This document shows, one piece after another, positions 47,268-60,059 of a stretch of DNA of 64,000 nucleotides. Position 1 is the stretch's first letter, and each line of letters begins with the position of its first letter. The notes under the pieces are model-generated. The model worked only from the letters and a program-made list of their open reading frames with translations, was not told where the DNA came from and did not search any database. The stretch spans positions 372,001 through 436,000 of the forward strand of contig JAAXNY010000015.1 of NCBI GenBank assembly GCA_013420905.1, given 5' to 3'. This DNA comes from Collybia mongolica (Eukaryota; Basidiomycota; Agaricomycetes; Agaricales; Clitocybaceae). The translations under genes were made by a program, and so were the position numbers.

Positions 47268-48488
47268 ATGGTTAACCGTAACATTCTAGTTCTTCTCTCC
47301 GCCGCCTTCACCCTCACCGCGGCCGCTCCGATCGAGAAACGCATCGCACAGACGATCGCCGAATCAACCAAAGACTGGGAACAGGCCTGCGTACGTTATA
47401 TTTCAGTCCGTTCGGCGGAAGGCCCCTCATATTTATCTTTATCTAGCTAGCAGCGGGAGGTGCTGGAAAATGCAACCCGGTCTCACAGGCAGCCTTTGGC
47501 ACTCTATTAGCCGCAGGCAAGAATTGCGACCAACAAGACGCTGCGGATCAAATGATAGATCTTGCGAAGACCCTCGGGAACGATCCTGAGATGATCAGGC
47601 TTACGCAGCTGTTTGTTCAACAGCCCAGGAACGCGGTAAATCATTTTGAAAAGACACAGTCGTAAATAGTAAATAATCATCAACGATGTACAGCCCGATA
47701 GCCTCCAGGTTCCGTACTGCCAGGTCGCCCCGAAGAACGCAGAGCTGAACGGGCTCTTCCATTGTCAATTCTCCGGTTCGAACTTTGCGAAATTCAGTGG
47801 GGATCAGACCGGGAACCTTCCTCTCGGAGTAGCGGCTGTGAACCCTCCCGGCTCATGTCCAGCGAAGACAGATGGGCCCGTTCCTGATGGTGTTCAGTTG
47901 AACACCTTGGTGAACAGTCCCGGAAAGGGGTGAGTGTGATTTATCCCCAAACTGGAAGCTCAGCGTCTTAACCCCAAAATAGCGCTGCTGGATCCGCTCC
48001 GGCTCCACCTCCTCAGAACGCACCAAGTGACTCCCAAGCGGCAGGAAGCTCATCCGGCACTCCGCCTCCCCAGAACGCTCCAAGTGGGGCGGCCCCTGCA
48101 AGCCCAAGCACTGGCTTTGTTCTTCGTACGTTGTGTCCCTCCTCGGTCCCTACCTATCTTAACATACCTCACGATAGAAAACGGCAAAGACGCCAAAGAC
48201 CTTAACGCGCAATTCAAGACATTGACCGCGGCGTCCTCTTGTACCGACGGACAGCAGGCGTGCGTTGAGAATGGATTCGCACAGTGTGTAGGGGGAAAGT
48301 TCGTGATCACCCAGTGTTCCGGTGGAACAATCTGTGCTGCGTTGCCTCTCGTCAATAGCCCTGGAACAGTATGTCGTCTATCTTTGGTCGTGATATCAAC
48401 AGTGGCTAATTGATGGTTGATACCCCAGTCTATCGCATGCACCACACAGGCTGATGCTGATGCCAGGATTGCTGCAACCGGTGCTTGA
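47268..48488 (+). CDS. Secreted protein with CBM19-like C-terminal domain
   Basis: Six exons (47268-47390, 47447-47635, 47694-47929, 47983-48125, 48178-48368, 48429-48488) give 313 aa. Signal peptide (MVNRNILVLLSAAFTLTAAA) then a KR site. The N-terminal ~170 residues have several Cys and are of unknown fold. A Pro/Ser/Ala linker holds two near-repeats (PPPQNAPS). The final ~70 residues carry six Cys in the order SSCTDGQQACV ... FAQCVGGKFVITQCSGGTIC ... SIACTT. This resembles the chitin-binding CBM19 module and a common mushroom secreted-protein type. Binding to chitin is inference. The gene appears intact. Confidence 0.8.
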
Positions 48489-49430
48489 TTAATGGATTTG
48501 GGTACGACGAATGGGTTTGACACTTGAAGGACGACGAATGTAATATTGTAGTGTGATATCGAGATATGGTAATGTAGGATTAGGTAAATCAATGCGAATT
48601 GGTTTAGCATCAAGCGCATAATCACAAGTGAGACACCCGCTGGGTTTTTGAATATCACGGGAATACGTAATAGAGAAATTCCAGCAATCCATGAAAAACT
48701 AGAATGAATGTTAGTGAAAGTCGGCTAGTTTTCCTTCAAGTGGAGCCAGGTGGGGTCTTGTCCACACAAGAACGCAACTCCATTTGTCACAGTACGTGGG
48801 GACTGTTTTTGCCCGCTCTGCTCACAAACGTCGACGACGTTGGAAATCCCATCATTAACCCTCTCTACCAGCCACCAATGTCTTTCAACACACCCAACAT
48901 GGGTACAGTACTACAATTGCTGAAAGCCACATTGTTCTTTCGGCATCATCCATGGGGCTTGTGTGGAGCCCATGATGTTTTCAGCCTTGCTTAGTTTTTG
49001 TACCAGAATACAGAATACATTAAGCTGCAGAACTGCTCTAACACCTTAATCTATCGTTACCTCAGCACACAGTGGCGATCACGAATGTCACCCACAAGGC
49101 CTTATCACAAAGCGGAAAGAAAATTACTTTCTCCTCGGATACAGTTTGACAGGCATGATCGTGACCTTAGCAATTGGAAACGCCCGATTGACTTCGTCTT
49201 TGTCCATGATAGCTCGACCGGCTTGACCCACCGTCCAGTTCCAGAATGCGAGGGCACGAAATTACTTGACAATAGCTCTAATATTGCGGGTGCGGATGCA
49301 GTATTAAAAATTATTGGTTAAGTTGCTTTATTAACGGAATCATATCTTTCTGACGAGGCTGTGGGATTGCACTTTTCCATATCTGTAGTTACGATTCGAG
49401 GCATAAGGTCATGTTCTTAGTAACCACACA
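48489..49430. other. No gene recognised
   Basis: Convergent intergenic region between the secreted-protein gene and the minus-strand sugar transporter. Confidence 0.45.
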
Positions 49431-51982
49431 CTAGAGCATACCTCTCTCTTGTTTGTCGATATCAGCTTGGCGCTGCTCTATTGTGACGGCTCCGAATATA
49501 ATATCCATTTCCTCAAGACTGCGGCCCTTAGTCTCGGGGATGAGTCTGGGAAAGAGTGAGCTTTTCGGATTCTCATGGGATCGAAGAATGCTCACAGAGA
49601 GAAGGAGCCCATAGCTACTATGTTCACCGTCGCAAACATCAAGAATATCTTGTACCCAAGATCAGATATCATGTCTGGTGTGACTTTTGAGACGACGAAG
49701 CCTAGGTCGTAAGGGTTAAAATATTATCCCCGCGTTCAGAAGTGAGATCGTATACTGAAGAGCCATTGAGTAGCGCTTGCGAGAGCGAGGCCATAATGCC
49801 TTGTTCTTGTCGGGAATATTTCGGAGACATAAATCCAAGGGATAGGTCCTGCGAGCATCAAAGGATATGCAAATTAGAAAAACGGCGGTACATACCCCAT
49901 CCCATAGCAAAGAAACAGGCATGGATATATAACATCGCCGCCATTGCCTTGGACGCTGGAGGCGGGGCAGGTGGTGCTGCATCCAAAGCCAGGATCGGTG
50001 GTGGGTGGGTTTTGAGAATGGCACCAATGATGAAAAATAAACTTCCCATTCCCATGGCAGACACAAACAGGGAAACTCTGCGGCCTAGAGTTTCGACGCC
50101 GAAGAAAATAGAAAGGGTTGTTGCCACAACTTTAACGACGCCTTTCAAGGCTATGAAAGAGCGACGACGGAGGATCTCGATGTTAGATTTAGTATCACAT
50201 GACTTCTTGTCTCACGTGCTCAATGCCACATCACCGAGACACCTTGACTAGACTTAGCTCGACCATTGCAAATATAACTGTTGTGGTCATTCTGGTGCTT
50301 CGTCTGGACACTTCTGGAACTTCTCTTTTCTTTGGTCTTTCTCTTTCTAACACTCGATTGTAATACCCACCGTATATGCCACTCGTGAGTAGGGAATTTT
50401 TGGCTCCAGTGTATCCAATCTATAGAAAATAGTTGCAAGATTCCACCGCTCTAGAGAAGTCTAAAAGAACTCACTGATGCAAAAATTTGAGGGGCGTAAT
50501 ATCTGCACGGCGATAAACTAATCTAAGCGCCACAAAGGAATCTACGACATACCCGACGGAATTTTGGCCAGACCATTGTTGGATAAGGAAAATCATGAAG
50601 GCGATGACAAACCGGATGAGATTTCCTTTCCCCAAGAATGCTTCCCGAACGCCAAGGCTCGCGCGCGCTTCCCTCTCCTCCTCGATTGCTGCTTCGATTT
50701 CCGACATCTCATGGATGATCACCTCTGAATCGATTGACGCCCTTCGCAGGTATGCAAGATTTGCGGTTGCTTCCTGGTTTCGCCCAACAGACGCGAGCCA
50801 CCGAGGCGATTCCTACAAGATTAAGTGATTAGGTATTTAGGAGATTAATTGTAGTACCTTGACCGTGAATAACCCAAACACCAGAATACCAGCAGGAACT
50901 AATTGAAAACCAAAAGGAATTCTCCACACATTGACGCCAGATGTGATATGAATCCCAACTCCATCTATATCGTGAGTGTGGCGGGGACGTGAAAGTGTTA
51001 TGTGCAAGGAAGACTAGCAAGCAATATTATGGACTCACAGTTGATAAAGTACGAGATCATAATGCCAGTCGCTACCTTTTTGCATCTCCGGCTTAATCGG
51101 GGGGTAGTATTGGATAGATTATGCACACCATGATTTGGAAACAACCCGTTATCCGTCCACGAGCATCCTTAGGCGCACACTCGGAAACGTAGGCAGGCGC
51201 AACGGCAGAGATAGCACCAACCGCGACGCCGGATATCACTCGTCCGGCGTAGATTTCGGCTAGTCCATGGTCTCCACTCGCGATGGTGGTAAGGATCTAA
51301 CCTCCCGTAAGTACCTCACAGCGGCGTTTCTCACATCACGTACCGCACCGACCAAGAACAAGGCACTGAAGTTGATGAGGGTCTTTATACGCCCGATCCT
51401 GGCTATACAGAGTATCGATGAGTGCCATGTACTTCGTATGGAATTAAAGTGCCCCCAACAACCCCTTACGTCCTTCGTTGCTACAGTATGTACAGGCCTC
51501 AAGGTGGGATCCCACTGCACGCAAGCATGGTAAAGGGAGACTATATGGCTTACCAGATATGGGGGCGCTTCCAAGAGCTCCAAAGAACGCTCCAGCTTGA
51601 AGCACGGAGACAACGTTGGACGAGACCTCGTTGTTCTTCCTCGTGTCTTTTGTGCCGTCTCCATTCAAAAGCCCGAAGTGTTCCTGAAAGTAACGAGCAC
51701 TGACAACGCCACCTCTTTCGAAATCATATCGGAGTGAGCGAACGAGAACCCAAGCACATAGTCAAGCCACTCACCCGATACCGCTTGAAACATTTGCCAG
51801 TCAATCCTGTGACCCTAATTGCGCTCAATAGGACATACGTGTCATATCCGCACAAAACAATTCCCCAATAAACAATGAACGCGAGCCCTATTCTCAAGGC
51901 TGAGTGAGTGTGTACGGTCTACAGAACAGGACAACTCACAATACACCCTAATGTTCTTGAACATTCCCCTTGTAGTTTCCAT
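49431..51982 (-). CDS. MFS sugar/quinate-type transporter
   Basis: Minus strand from ATG 51980-51982 (METTRGMFKNIRVY) to TAG 49431-49433, about 530 aa over a dozen short exons. Sugar-porter family marks in order: VLCGYDT in TM1, VSSNVVSVLQAGAFFGAL, GRIKTLINF (variant of GRR[KR]), EIYAGRVISGVAVGA, VSECAPKDARGRI (PESPR-side loop), KESPRWLASVGR, FLIQQWSGQNSVG followed after an intron by YYAPQIF, and the C-terminal PETKGRSLEEMD. The long cytosolic loop is present. No stop or frameshift is needed. Substrate may be a hexose, pentose or quinate; not decidable from sequence alone. Confidence 0.85.
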
Positions 51983-52342
51983 GCTGGTGATCTGTAACTA
52001 AACGCTCCCAGTCCGTTTCCAATGGCGTGTATAGTGCGGTGGGGAGCTTGAGTGATCACGATCAGAGTTAGAACCAACAAGAAGCCAGGTGCCCGGACCG
52101 CTGCTTTGCGTGAGAGGCCGGGCATCGACTCGGGCATGCCTACTCGGTATAATATCCAAAGGCGACATCAAGGTTTGATGGAACAATGTTTGTGACACTT
52201 GATATAAATTGCTGTCTTCCAGATTGCATTTCCTCATAGCTGCTGAGTAGTTTTTTATTTTCTTCAATCTCATTTCAATGCATTGGCCCCTCTTAACACA
52301 CCCTGACTGTGGGGATCGGGCAGCTACAGACAGATTATATTA
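51983..52342. other. No gene recognised
   Basis: Upstream of the transporter; its promoter and the decayed tail of the Tnp2-like gene are expected here. Confidence 0.4.
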
Positions 52343-53997
52343 TCAGAGGGACTCTTCTATGGGTTGTACCATTTTAAGCAACACCAATTTAATGAAGTGT
52401 TTACAGTATTGTGGATTTGTAAATTGGCCTTTGAGAAGAGTTGGTGCAATATATAAAGTCCAAATTGAATATGCTTCAGCTATCATCTGTGCCTTTTCAG
52501 ATGCAATATTTGGAACTCTCAACCCAAATGCTGCAGGAATTGTATCTCCAGCATTTTCTGTGGCCTTACCAATAGCCTCCCATACTGTTGGTGCCAACAC
52601 ATAGCCTGTATTATCATGGCAAAGGTCCTTGAATTTTCCAGTCCACAGACAAACCAAATTTGGGATGAGATTGGACCAGATAAGGTGCATGAAGTCATAA
52701 GGAAATGAGACTGGGAAAGATAGGGAGCTTAAAGCACTGAATAATGGAACACCTTTGATACCATATTTGGTAGTAAGACAGTCAGATTCTGCATTGCTTG
52801 GGGCATATTGAATTTCCTTGGCTTGTTGCATGAATGTTGCATGATTTTGTAGTGGAAGTTCAGATGCATTGAATTGTTCCTGATGTCCTGGAAAGCCAGC
52901 ATGTTGCAATGGAACATAATGTGTTGTAATTTGTGAAAAAGGAACGCAAATTCTTTTGATTGTACACATCCGACATGGGCAAACCGCATTATGACCTTTC
53001 ATGCACATGAGCATCGAAATTGCAGGTATGTCACCAAAAATGACAATCAGGTGAGCATGAAGGAGGAAGGTTTCTTTGCTGATTCCATTGAAGGCTGAAA
53101 CCCCAATCTTGAGCTGCAGAAGCTCCTGAATTACAGGCCAAAAAAATGAATCTGCATTGTCAGGCTTTTTGGGCCCTGGAATAGTCCCTAGACAAATTAT
53201 GTTGTCCTTGAGAAAATGTTCCTCAGGAGGGAGGTTATAATTAAACATGACTATTGGCCATGCTGTCTTTGTGCGGTGCTTAAACGGACCGAAGCCATCT
53301 TTTTTTTTTTTTTTTGTTTCAACGTTTTATATACCAACTGTACATAATACATGTGCTGGTCACTACAAGTAGTAATTGGGAAAGGGGGGAGAGGGGGGGG
53401 CAGGGGACAAAGCGCTGCAGGGCTAGGGTGCTCGCCCGACCGGGGTCGGACTAGCGAATGGAGCCAGAGCTTGTTGTACACAGGCCGGAAGGGCCAATCT
53501 ACACCAGGGGGTGGGCCCCCTGCTGCAGCGCTCCGCAGCAGGTGGTGGCTTCAAGTCCACCGATTATCCAGGTTCACATGTTCGGGCAGGGAGCACCCTA
53601 TAGCCGTCACTTAGAACACTGAGTACCGCCCCTAGCCTGTTTAGGACTAGGGAACATTGAACACAAAAGCGCTTTCGTTCTCCGAGAGGAATTCAACCAG
53701 CCACACATAGCGCAGCTGGCGGCTGGGCTTGTCTTCCCATCCGTGTCGTGGACAGTCAAATAGGACGTGTTGTACGGTTTCCAAGGGAGCACCGCACCTA
53801 CAGGAGACAGATTCTTCCTTGAAGAATTGCGATCGGAACGCCCCAATTGGAGCGTGTCCGGTGGTGCATCGCACCAAGCGGGCAGTCAGAGCATGGCTGT
53901 GACCAGTCTTGCGCATCCACGGCCCATTGTTTACATGGGTCGGAGTGAGCGGGGTGTCCTTTTTCGCATAGAGCGTCAGAAAATTGGAGCCAATGTA

Positions 53998-54209
53998 CAG
54001 TGGCTCAAAAAACTGCCCCAATGTTTGTACATTTTTGAAAGATCAATATGGTATGAAGTGCTGACATAAGCAGGGGACCTGGGGTAATTATGTAAGATAC
54101 TATGACATCGTGGCTTTCCAATGGACCCTGGATCATGTGATTTGGATCAATATCCATTAAGCTATAAGCCAAACAAAATGGTTACTTATTGGGGCAGTTT
54201 TTTGACCCT
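53998..54209 (+). repeat. Left Tc1 TIR, 212 bp
   Basis: The outer tip (CTCAAAAAACTGCCCCAAT) is repeated in inverted orientation at the inner end (ATTGGGGCAGTTTTTTGA, ending 54209), so each TIR is itself a palindrome-bounded unit. Confidence 0.9.
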
Positions 54210-54358
54210 TATCTTATTTTCCATTATTCTGGCATTTATGATCCAATGCAAGAACATTATGGACTGTGGGAAGAATAAACAATGTCATGTGACTTTATTT
54301 GTATCAATTTGACATGTTGGAATTGGTTCAATCATCTTCTTGACCTCTTACCACCATC

Positions 54359-55378
54359 ATGAAAGCCATTTCTACTGCTCAGCACAATACTGTTGTTTCT
54401 CTCCTCAATGAGGGCTATTCTCAGCGTCAAATCAAGGAGAAAACTGGTCTAGGGAAGGGTACCATCAGTAGGATCAGCAAAGATGTGGATGGAAACAAAG
54501 AAAACAACCTTGGTGGCCGCCCCTCCAAGCTGTCTGTTCGTGACAAACAGTCAATTATTCGTCAAATCAAGTCAGGGAAGCTTGATAATGCAGTTCAGGC
54601 TACCCAATTCATCAATGGCATCATCCCCAATCCTGTCACACCCCAGACAGTCAGAAATGCACTCAAGGAAAATCAATTTTATGCTGCTACAAAGAGGAAA
54701 GCTCCTCTTCTCAAACGAGCCCATCGCATCCGGCGTCTCCAGTTTGCAAAATATCATGAAAGCTGGACTGTGGAGGACTGGAAAAGGGTTCTATGGACAG
54801 ATGAGACCAAAATCAATAGGATTGGGTCAGATGGAAAGGTTTATGTCTGGAAACAAAGGGGAGAACCACCATCTGATAGAACAACATCACCTACTGTCAA
54901 ACATGGAGGAGGAGGAAACCTCATGGTATGGGGTTGTATGGGGTGGAATGGAGTGGGAAAGCTCATAGAGGTGCAGGGGAACATGGACAAGGTTCAATAC
55001 TGTGAAATTTTGGAGAGTGGAGTTCAGGAAAGTTTTGAGAAGTTGGAAATGGTGGATGGCGAGCGCTACTTTCAGCAAGATAACGACCCCAAACACACAT
55101 CTGGACTGGCCACACAGTGGTTTGAAGACAACAACATTCAAGTCCTTGGCTGGCCTGCCCAATCCCCTGACATGAATCCAATAGAACACCTTTGGGAACA
55201 TCTCAAGCGCCGTCTTAAAGAATATCCGACACCACCCAAAGGAGTACATGAGTTGTGGGATAGATTGGCTGAAGAGTGGGGTGAAATTCCACCAGAGGTA
55301 TGCCAAAACCTGATAGAAAGTATGCCCAGGCGGATACAAGCAGTTATAAAGGCAAAAGGTGGTCATACAAAGTATTAG
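54359..55378 (+). CDS. Tc1-family DD34E transposase
   Basis: 339 aa, single exon. The N-terminal paired-type HTH (NEGYSQRQIKEKTGLGKGTIS) is followed by a GRPSKL AT-hook-like motif and a second HTH. The catalytic triad is WTDET, QQDNDPKH and SPDMNPIEHLWEHLK with 34 residues between the second Asp and the Glu. A Gly-rich box (KHGGGGNLMVWGCM) is present. No stop or frameshift. Together with matching TIRs and TA flanks, it could be functional. The start ATG 54359 is the first in frame. Confidence 0.95.
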   Translation: MKAISTAQHNTVVSLLNEGYSQRQIKEKTGLGKGTISRISKDVDGNKENNLGGRPSKLSVRDKQSIIRQIKSGKLDNAVQATQFINGIIPNPVTPQTVRNALKENQFYAATKRKAPLLKRAHRIRRLQFAKYHESWTVEDWKRVLWTDETKINRIGSDGKVYVWKQRGEPPSDRTTSPTVKHGGGGNLMVWGCMGWNGVGKLIEVQGNMDKVQYCEILESGVQESFEKLEMVDGERYFQQDNDPKHTSGLATQWFEDNNIQVLGWPAQSPDMNPIEHLWEHLKRRLKEYPTPPKGVHELWDRLAEEWGEIPPEVCQNLIESMPRRIQAVIKAKGGHTKY

Positions 55379-55393
55379 ATAGAAAATTAATAG

Positions 55394-55605
55394 AGGGTCA
55401 AAAAACTGCCCCAATGAGTAATCATTTTGTTTGGCCTATAGCTTAATGGGTTTTGATCCAAATCACATGATCCAGGGTCCATTGGAAAGCCACGATGTCA
55501 TAGTATCTTACATAATTACCCCAGGTCCCCTGCTTATGTCAGCACTTCATACCATATTGATCTTTCAAAAATGTACAAACATTGGGGCAGTTTTTTGAGC
55601 CACTG
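55394..55605 (-). repeat. Right Tc1 TIR, 212 bp
   Basis: Reverse complement of 53998-54209 with several mismatches, mostly in the inner third. Confidence 0.9.
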
Positions 55606-57110
55606 TACTTCTTGGACTGGAAGAGAGACTTCCAGCCATCAAGCATGCGTGTAACTGCTTCACGTCGTGCAAAGTCAGCAGATATAACCAGCACTCCACC
55701 TGCCTCAACATGAGTTGAGATGGCGCTGATGTGTGCCAGTTGGTGGTCTTCAATCTCCACACCACTTGTAATATGGTGGAGGTGAACCTTGTGGATGGTG
55801 CGGAGCTGCAGCCAAGGCAGCAGCACATTGCACACTTTGAGGGCTGATGCTTGACCTGAGTGGTGCGACACATCGAGGGAACGCCTGAGGGCGTTGATGG
55901 AGTCGGAGAAGATATGGACATCATGGATGTCCTCTAGTCCAATATCAGCTGCCTGTTGGGCACCTTCCGCAATTGCTCGCAGCTCAGCGTCATCAGACGT
56001 AGATAGGCCAGTAGCAAACCAGTCCTCATATAAGTCTCCATCATGCCAGATGCGGTACACCGCGACTGACTGCATGGGAGGAGGGGGGGTGGATGCATCA
56101 GTGACAATGCAGATGCTCCATGGGGAATGAGAGGCCTCATCAACAGCGCTCTTCAGCGATGTGGTGCAGTCTTTCATGAATTCCTTGCGGTGATCACTGC
56201 CCTTAGGTGGGGGGGTGACAATGTCATAGACAATGCAACCAGGGAACAGGTCCTTGGGGCGTATGCCTGGTTGGTTGAGTGGGTGGACAGGGTCCAGATC
56301 CAGGGAAGAGAGGCCAAGGTTAGACCAGGCCTCTACGATGGGTGATACTAGTTTACCGAGCCTATGGCTTGGGTTGCGGGCATTGAGGGTCTCGACAGAG
56401 AATTTGTGGTTCCCATCGATGAGGCATTGAAAGGCGTGTGAGGCCTGGAGCGCACGGGAGCGGACATGACTCCTTTCCACCAGCTTTCTGACATGGAGGT
56501 GGATAGGGGGTATGCCTGTGAGGGTCTCGCCAGCCCCATTTGGGGATGTCTTGAAGGCGCCAGTGATCCAAAGGCACACTTGTCTTTGCATCTTCCGGAG
56601 GTTATCGAGAGGGCCTGCCATGCGGGCCCCTTCGTACATCCAAAGCCTGCTCCCATATGTAGCGATGGGAAGAACACAGGCTCGGTATAGCATTCGTTTG
56701 TGCTTGGGCCTAAGTCCGCGCACCAAGTTGCCAAGGGAGAGCATAGCCTTTACAGAGGTGAGGGCTTTGTTTGTGTATCTTTTGACGTGCTCTCTGAATG
56801 TGAGGGGACGGTCAAAGAAGAATCCGAGGTAGTGCCAAATGGTGCCAGGGCAGAGGGGGGTGTCCCCAGTATAAGGGGCATAGCCAAGGTCGATGTCAGG
56901 GTTGATATCGCCATGTTTGATTGGACTGGTTCTGGATGAAATGATGTTGATCTCATCATTGAATTGTGTTGGATGATAGGTTTGCCTTTGTAGGGCAAAC
57001 ATGCTAGCTGATGCAATCCCCATATAGGACTCGATGCCTAAAGCTATTCTCATTCACAGAGAAGCTTTCACCCACATGCAAATGTTGGACTCACTATTGA
57101 CAAAGTCCTC

Positions 57111-60059
57111 AGGCTCTGCTAGGCCTGAATTACCTTTCTGCTCCCAAGGATTTCACTAAACAAGGACCAATGTCTGATAGAGTGGTCCAGGTCTGATATA
57201 GATACCCCAAGTACCTGCCCAGCCTTTTCTGAAGAAATCAGGAGTTGATAAAAATGTTCAGCACAAAAGGGGACAATAGAACATAAAGAACATGTACACA
57301 TTGCATTTTGTGCCTTTTAGGATGCCACAGTGGGCCCAGAATAGGGGCATTGATAGACACACTCAGTTTTGTGATCAACCAAGGTTGCAAACACAAGCAG
57401 GAACACAGCCACTGATTGTTCAGGCCCGCATGCAAACTTGCACAAACATGACATGTGGAGAGACAAATCAACAATTTGAATCAGCCCTTGAACCAATTGT
57501 ATCAGAGGTTCGGTTTCCATGCATTATTTTCAATGGCCTTGACACTAACCCTGAACATGGATCAAAAAGATATTTGCAAATTGTTTTAATAATTTATGTA
57601 AATTCGCAATAATTGTCAGTACTTACTAACAGTATGTACTACGCATACAGAATATTAGCCCACCACTATATGCAGGCTTGTTGTAAGATATATGTTGTTG
57701 TACTTGTGACAAAATCTGGCCATTAGAACCATCAGTGTCCCCAAACAAAGTGCAAGTTTGCAAAGCAGATGCAAGGTAGACTGTCCACAGTCCAGGCCAG
57801 GACCTCAAGGACCTGGGTCAACCTGGGGCTGACCCCAAGGGCCAGGGGCCAGGGCCAGCATATGAGTGGACCAGCCCCTGTACTATATGCATCCTGTCAC
57901 AGGATATAAGTTAAATGAGATGCCTTGGATTAAAATGAAGGTTTACCAAAGCATCTAGGAGGATAATCATGTTCATGATGGAAAGTACTATAGGAGCATC
58001 AATCTCTTAGATAAAATGCGAGGAATATCCATTCTTACTGGAGAGATATATATAGTTCATTACCCCTACTTTGTGAATAAGTTCGGGTCATGGTGGAAAA
58101 GGTGTTTGGTTTTTTCCATCTCAGTGCAGGACTGTTGCTAATGATGCGCTTGGGTGTCCTAACAATTGCTTGTATGGTAGACTTTACAGATATTCTGAGA
58201 CAAACAATCATCATAGCAATATATACAATGACTCCAGCATTTTACAAGGGTTAGACCCAGTATAACTAGACAGTATTCAGATTGCATAATCTCAATTACT
58301 GAGTATTGCCAACTTACTGGTCTCAAACGATGAGATGAGGATAAATACAACAAATAGAATATTCTTTTGTGACTGCAAAAAAATACCCTGGAAGTGTCGG
58401 ATCTGGGGCCATGGTGACTATTATGATTTTGGATGGGCACTTTGTCCCTCGGGCCTCAAGCTCCAAAATATACATCATAGACTTACAAAAAAAAATTCAA
58501 GGCTTGCGCAAGGAAATAGAACACCACTGTCCCAAATGTAACAAGAGTTGTGAGAGCAATAGCAATATACCCGCTCCATTGCTAGACAACCCAGGTAGCA
58601 TGGCTAGAATGGTTTCTGAAATAATGATGCCAGTCCCGGGCTGGTACCCAATTATTTTGAAGACTAGGTTACATTCTTTTGGCCCCATTACTGCAAACTA
58701 ATCTACACTAACATTCAGCAGAGCCTGAGAATTTTTGCGAAAGTATGTTGGTAACATACAGTAGAGAACAAGAAATTTCACCCCAAATACAGGATACTGT
58801 GTCATCAAAAAAAGGATCTTCCATGGTGTGGCCCATACAAGCACCACTTCCTACATGATGCACAGGTAAACTTGAGTCAGACTCTTCGAATGAATCTTGA
58901 ATAAACAAACCTGATGGATTGTGAGAAAATAATGGTATCCCTGAATGACTCCTATGAACATCTCTGCAATGGGCAACAAGTCATACCAGAATAGTTGCAG
59001 CAACAACTAATCTCAAAGAAATTTACAGGAAAAGTTACTCAAGGGACTCACAATCCAGGTACTGGTAATATGTTTGGACATTAAAATATTTTAGTGCAGT
59101 TGAGAGGGTATGTACCATAACAATCTGCTTGCTTAATAAAGCACTTTCAAAATTTGGGAGATTCCTGCCATTGCAATGTAAGGTGGCTTGAAAGGAGAAG
59201 TACAGAGATGCTGGTAGAAAGGTAGATTTATAATTGCATGGAGAGATTGAACCCATAACCCCATGTACCCTCGTCTTTACTGTCCACTCTCTACCTCAAC
59301 CATCAAGGTCCATTGTTTCAAGCTATGTGCTGGCACTGCTACTAGTGAGCAGCATGTTTGTGAAGCAGGAAATATAGGAAAGAGATATAATGAAATGCAA
59401 GCGATACATGATATATAAAGAACGAGAAGCAAGTGAAAACACAACGTCAATGTTGAGCTCGAAAACATCACGCGGATATTGCCACGTGATCAATGTGTGG
59501 CTATGCGATGTGCTCACACATCAAATAGACCTCATTGTTTGTCACCCAGCACATCTTTTGGACGGATTCGAAGTGAGACTTGTTTTATATTGCATCTGTT
59601 TATACAAATTGCATATGCCATAGGCCTTGTAGGGAAGTTCGGCAATGTTCCTATGATTGGCACATCTGCCATTGTTTGGGTATAACTTCAAGCTTCGTGG
59701 ACACAATAGTGATTTCAAGCACTCAATCTACACAACACCTCCAACATTGACGTGGTCGATGGTAAGCACCCAGAGAACAATGATAAGGCCCACGTTCCAA
59801 GGGTGGTGATAAGACATGAACTCACTGGAAGTTAAAGTGTATGCTGCATTCCACGACTTTGGCCTTTCATTTGGGGAACTGGAATTCAAAGGAGAACACA
59901 AGGAATACTACACCACCAAATCACTTGCTTGTCTGCAAGCGCCCACGTCACTGATTGATAACCAATTGCACGAGTATTACATGAGGCATGAGCACCTTCT
60001 ACACCACATTCTAAGAAGCAAGTCCTTTCACCTCTATGACAATGAGCACTCTTGATATC
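57111..60059. other. No gene recognised; decayed repeats
   Basis: AT-rich. Includes a short GC-rich imperfect repeat (CCAGG/GGGCCAGG) at 57790-57860. A plus-strand stretch at 58369-58701 has a protein-like Cys pair (CPKCNKSC) but no family match in memory. A short frame at 59816-60055 precedes the BTB gene and could be part of its 5' region. Confidence 0.4.

Larger units (their letters stand above)
53998..55605 (+). mobile_element. Tc1/mariner element, apparently intact
   Basis: 1608 bp flanked by TA (53996-53997 and 55606-55607). Terminal inverted repeats are 212 bp (53998-54209 and 55394-55605) with few mismatches; the tip is CAGTGGCTCAAAAAACTGCC. It contains one uninterrupted transposase gene. 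Confidence 0.95.
53300..57032 (-). mobile_element. Tad1-like LINE, 5'-truncated, carrying a Tc1 insertion
   Basis: The poly(A) tail appears as 16 T at 53300-53315. The element lies within the Tnp2-like gene and continues to about 57032, where host coding resumes. The junction shares only TC, so any target duplication is very short. It lacks its 5' part (ORF1, endonuclease and most of the polymerase). Confidence 0.85.
53647..57032 (-). pseudogene. LINE reverse transcriptase C-terminus plus RNase H
   Basis: Minus-strand coding from 57032 to 55606, then, after the Tc1 element, 53997 to a stop at 53647. It carries the end of the RT domain (HYLGFFFDRPLTFREH, RMLYRACVLPIATYGSRLW), an RNase H domain with acidic residues in IVTDAS, AELRAIAEG and FSDSINAL, and the C-terminal knuckle (CRCGAPLETVQHVLFDC). 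The two halves rejoin at QSKKY-IGSNFL when the Tc1 and one TA are removed. No other stop is seen, so the frame was intact before the Tc1 insertion. Confidence 0.85.
52343..57110 (-). pseudogene. Tnp2-like (EnSpm/Plavaka-type) transposase, split by a LINE
   Basis: The 3' part lies at 52343-53299: TKTAWPIVMFNYNLPPEEHF, NIICLGTIPGPKKPDNADSF, a LIVIFGDIPAISMLMCMKGH core, CPCRMCTIK, and PYDFMHLIWSNLIPNL. This is the transposase domain of the mushroom Tnp2/Plavaka-type family. The frame is broken by the LINE at 53300 and continues at 57033 (RIALGI, rejoining as ...GID-GFGPF). An upstream in-frame TGA lies near 57054. Terminal repeats were not found. The element is dead by insertion. Confidence 0.8.
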
